NCBI GenBank assembly: GCA_945788675.1
Contig: CALZMY010000249.1
Span: 1 to 7,402, forward strand
DNA length: 7,402 nucleotides
Source: an uncultured Gammaproteobacteria bacterium
Lineage (GTDB): Bacteria; Pseudomonadota; Gammaproteobacteria; SZUA-140
Direction of reading: 5' to 3'
A program made the position numbers and the translations under genes. The notes beneath the pieces were generated by a model, which did no database searches, was not told where the DNA came from, and worked only from the letters and a program-made list of their open reading frames with translations. Shown in pieces: positions 6,228-7,402 of the stretch (position 1 is the stretch's first letter; every line of letters begins with the position of its first letter).

Positions 6228-7402
<1,175 letters not shown>

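Overview
The window looks like a piece of a gammaproteobacterial chromosome, probably from an environmental or sulfur-metabolising lineage. The evidence is the Escherichia-like DegQ and CysD sequences, a diderm-type lipoprotein, and moderate GC content. The genus cannot be fixed from this sequence. All seven genes lie on the minus strand, so the reading order below runs from high to low coordinates. Coding density is high. The only sizeable gaps are about 180 bp (6048-6227) and about 136 bp (3731-3866). No RNA genes, insertion sequences, CRISPR arrays or broken genes were seen.

At the right edge (6228-7402) is a DegQ-type periplasmic serine protease. It has the full catalytic triad and two PDZ domains, but its signal peptide and first residues lie outside the window. 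The 180-bp gap that follows holds a good extended -10 promoter and two stem-loops. Together these suggest a structured leader of about 120 nt for the next operon. That operon is cysD-cysN (6047 to 3867), the two subunits of ATP sulfurylase, joined stop-to-start. CysN carries no APS-kinase (CysC) domain.

After a 136-bp gap with two inverted repeats comes a four-gene TRAP transporter operon (3730 to beyond position 1). It encodes a TatT-like lipoprotein, a DctP-type periplasmic binding protein, the small membrane subunit DctQ, and the large membrane subunit DctM. DctM is cut by the left edge with only its last few residues missing. The genes are closely spaced or overlap, so they are probably co-transcribed. 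DctP would capture a ligand in the periplasm, TatT would dock with it from a membrane, and DctQ/DctM would import the ligand using an ion gradient.

The most interesting points are two. First, the TRAP system is of the TatT-associated kind, and its binding protein has Trp where most relatives have the carboxylate-binding Arg, so the ligand may not be a simple C4-dicarboxylate. Second, the intergenic leader of cysDN is structured. Both are inferences from sequence reading. No completely new system is evident.
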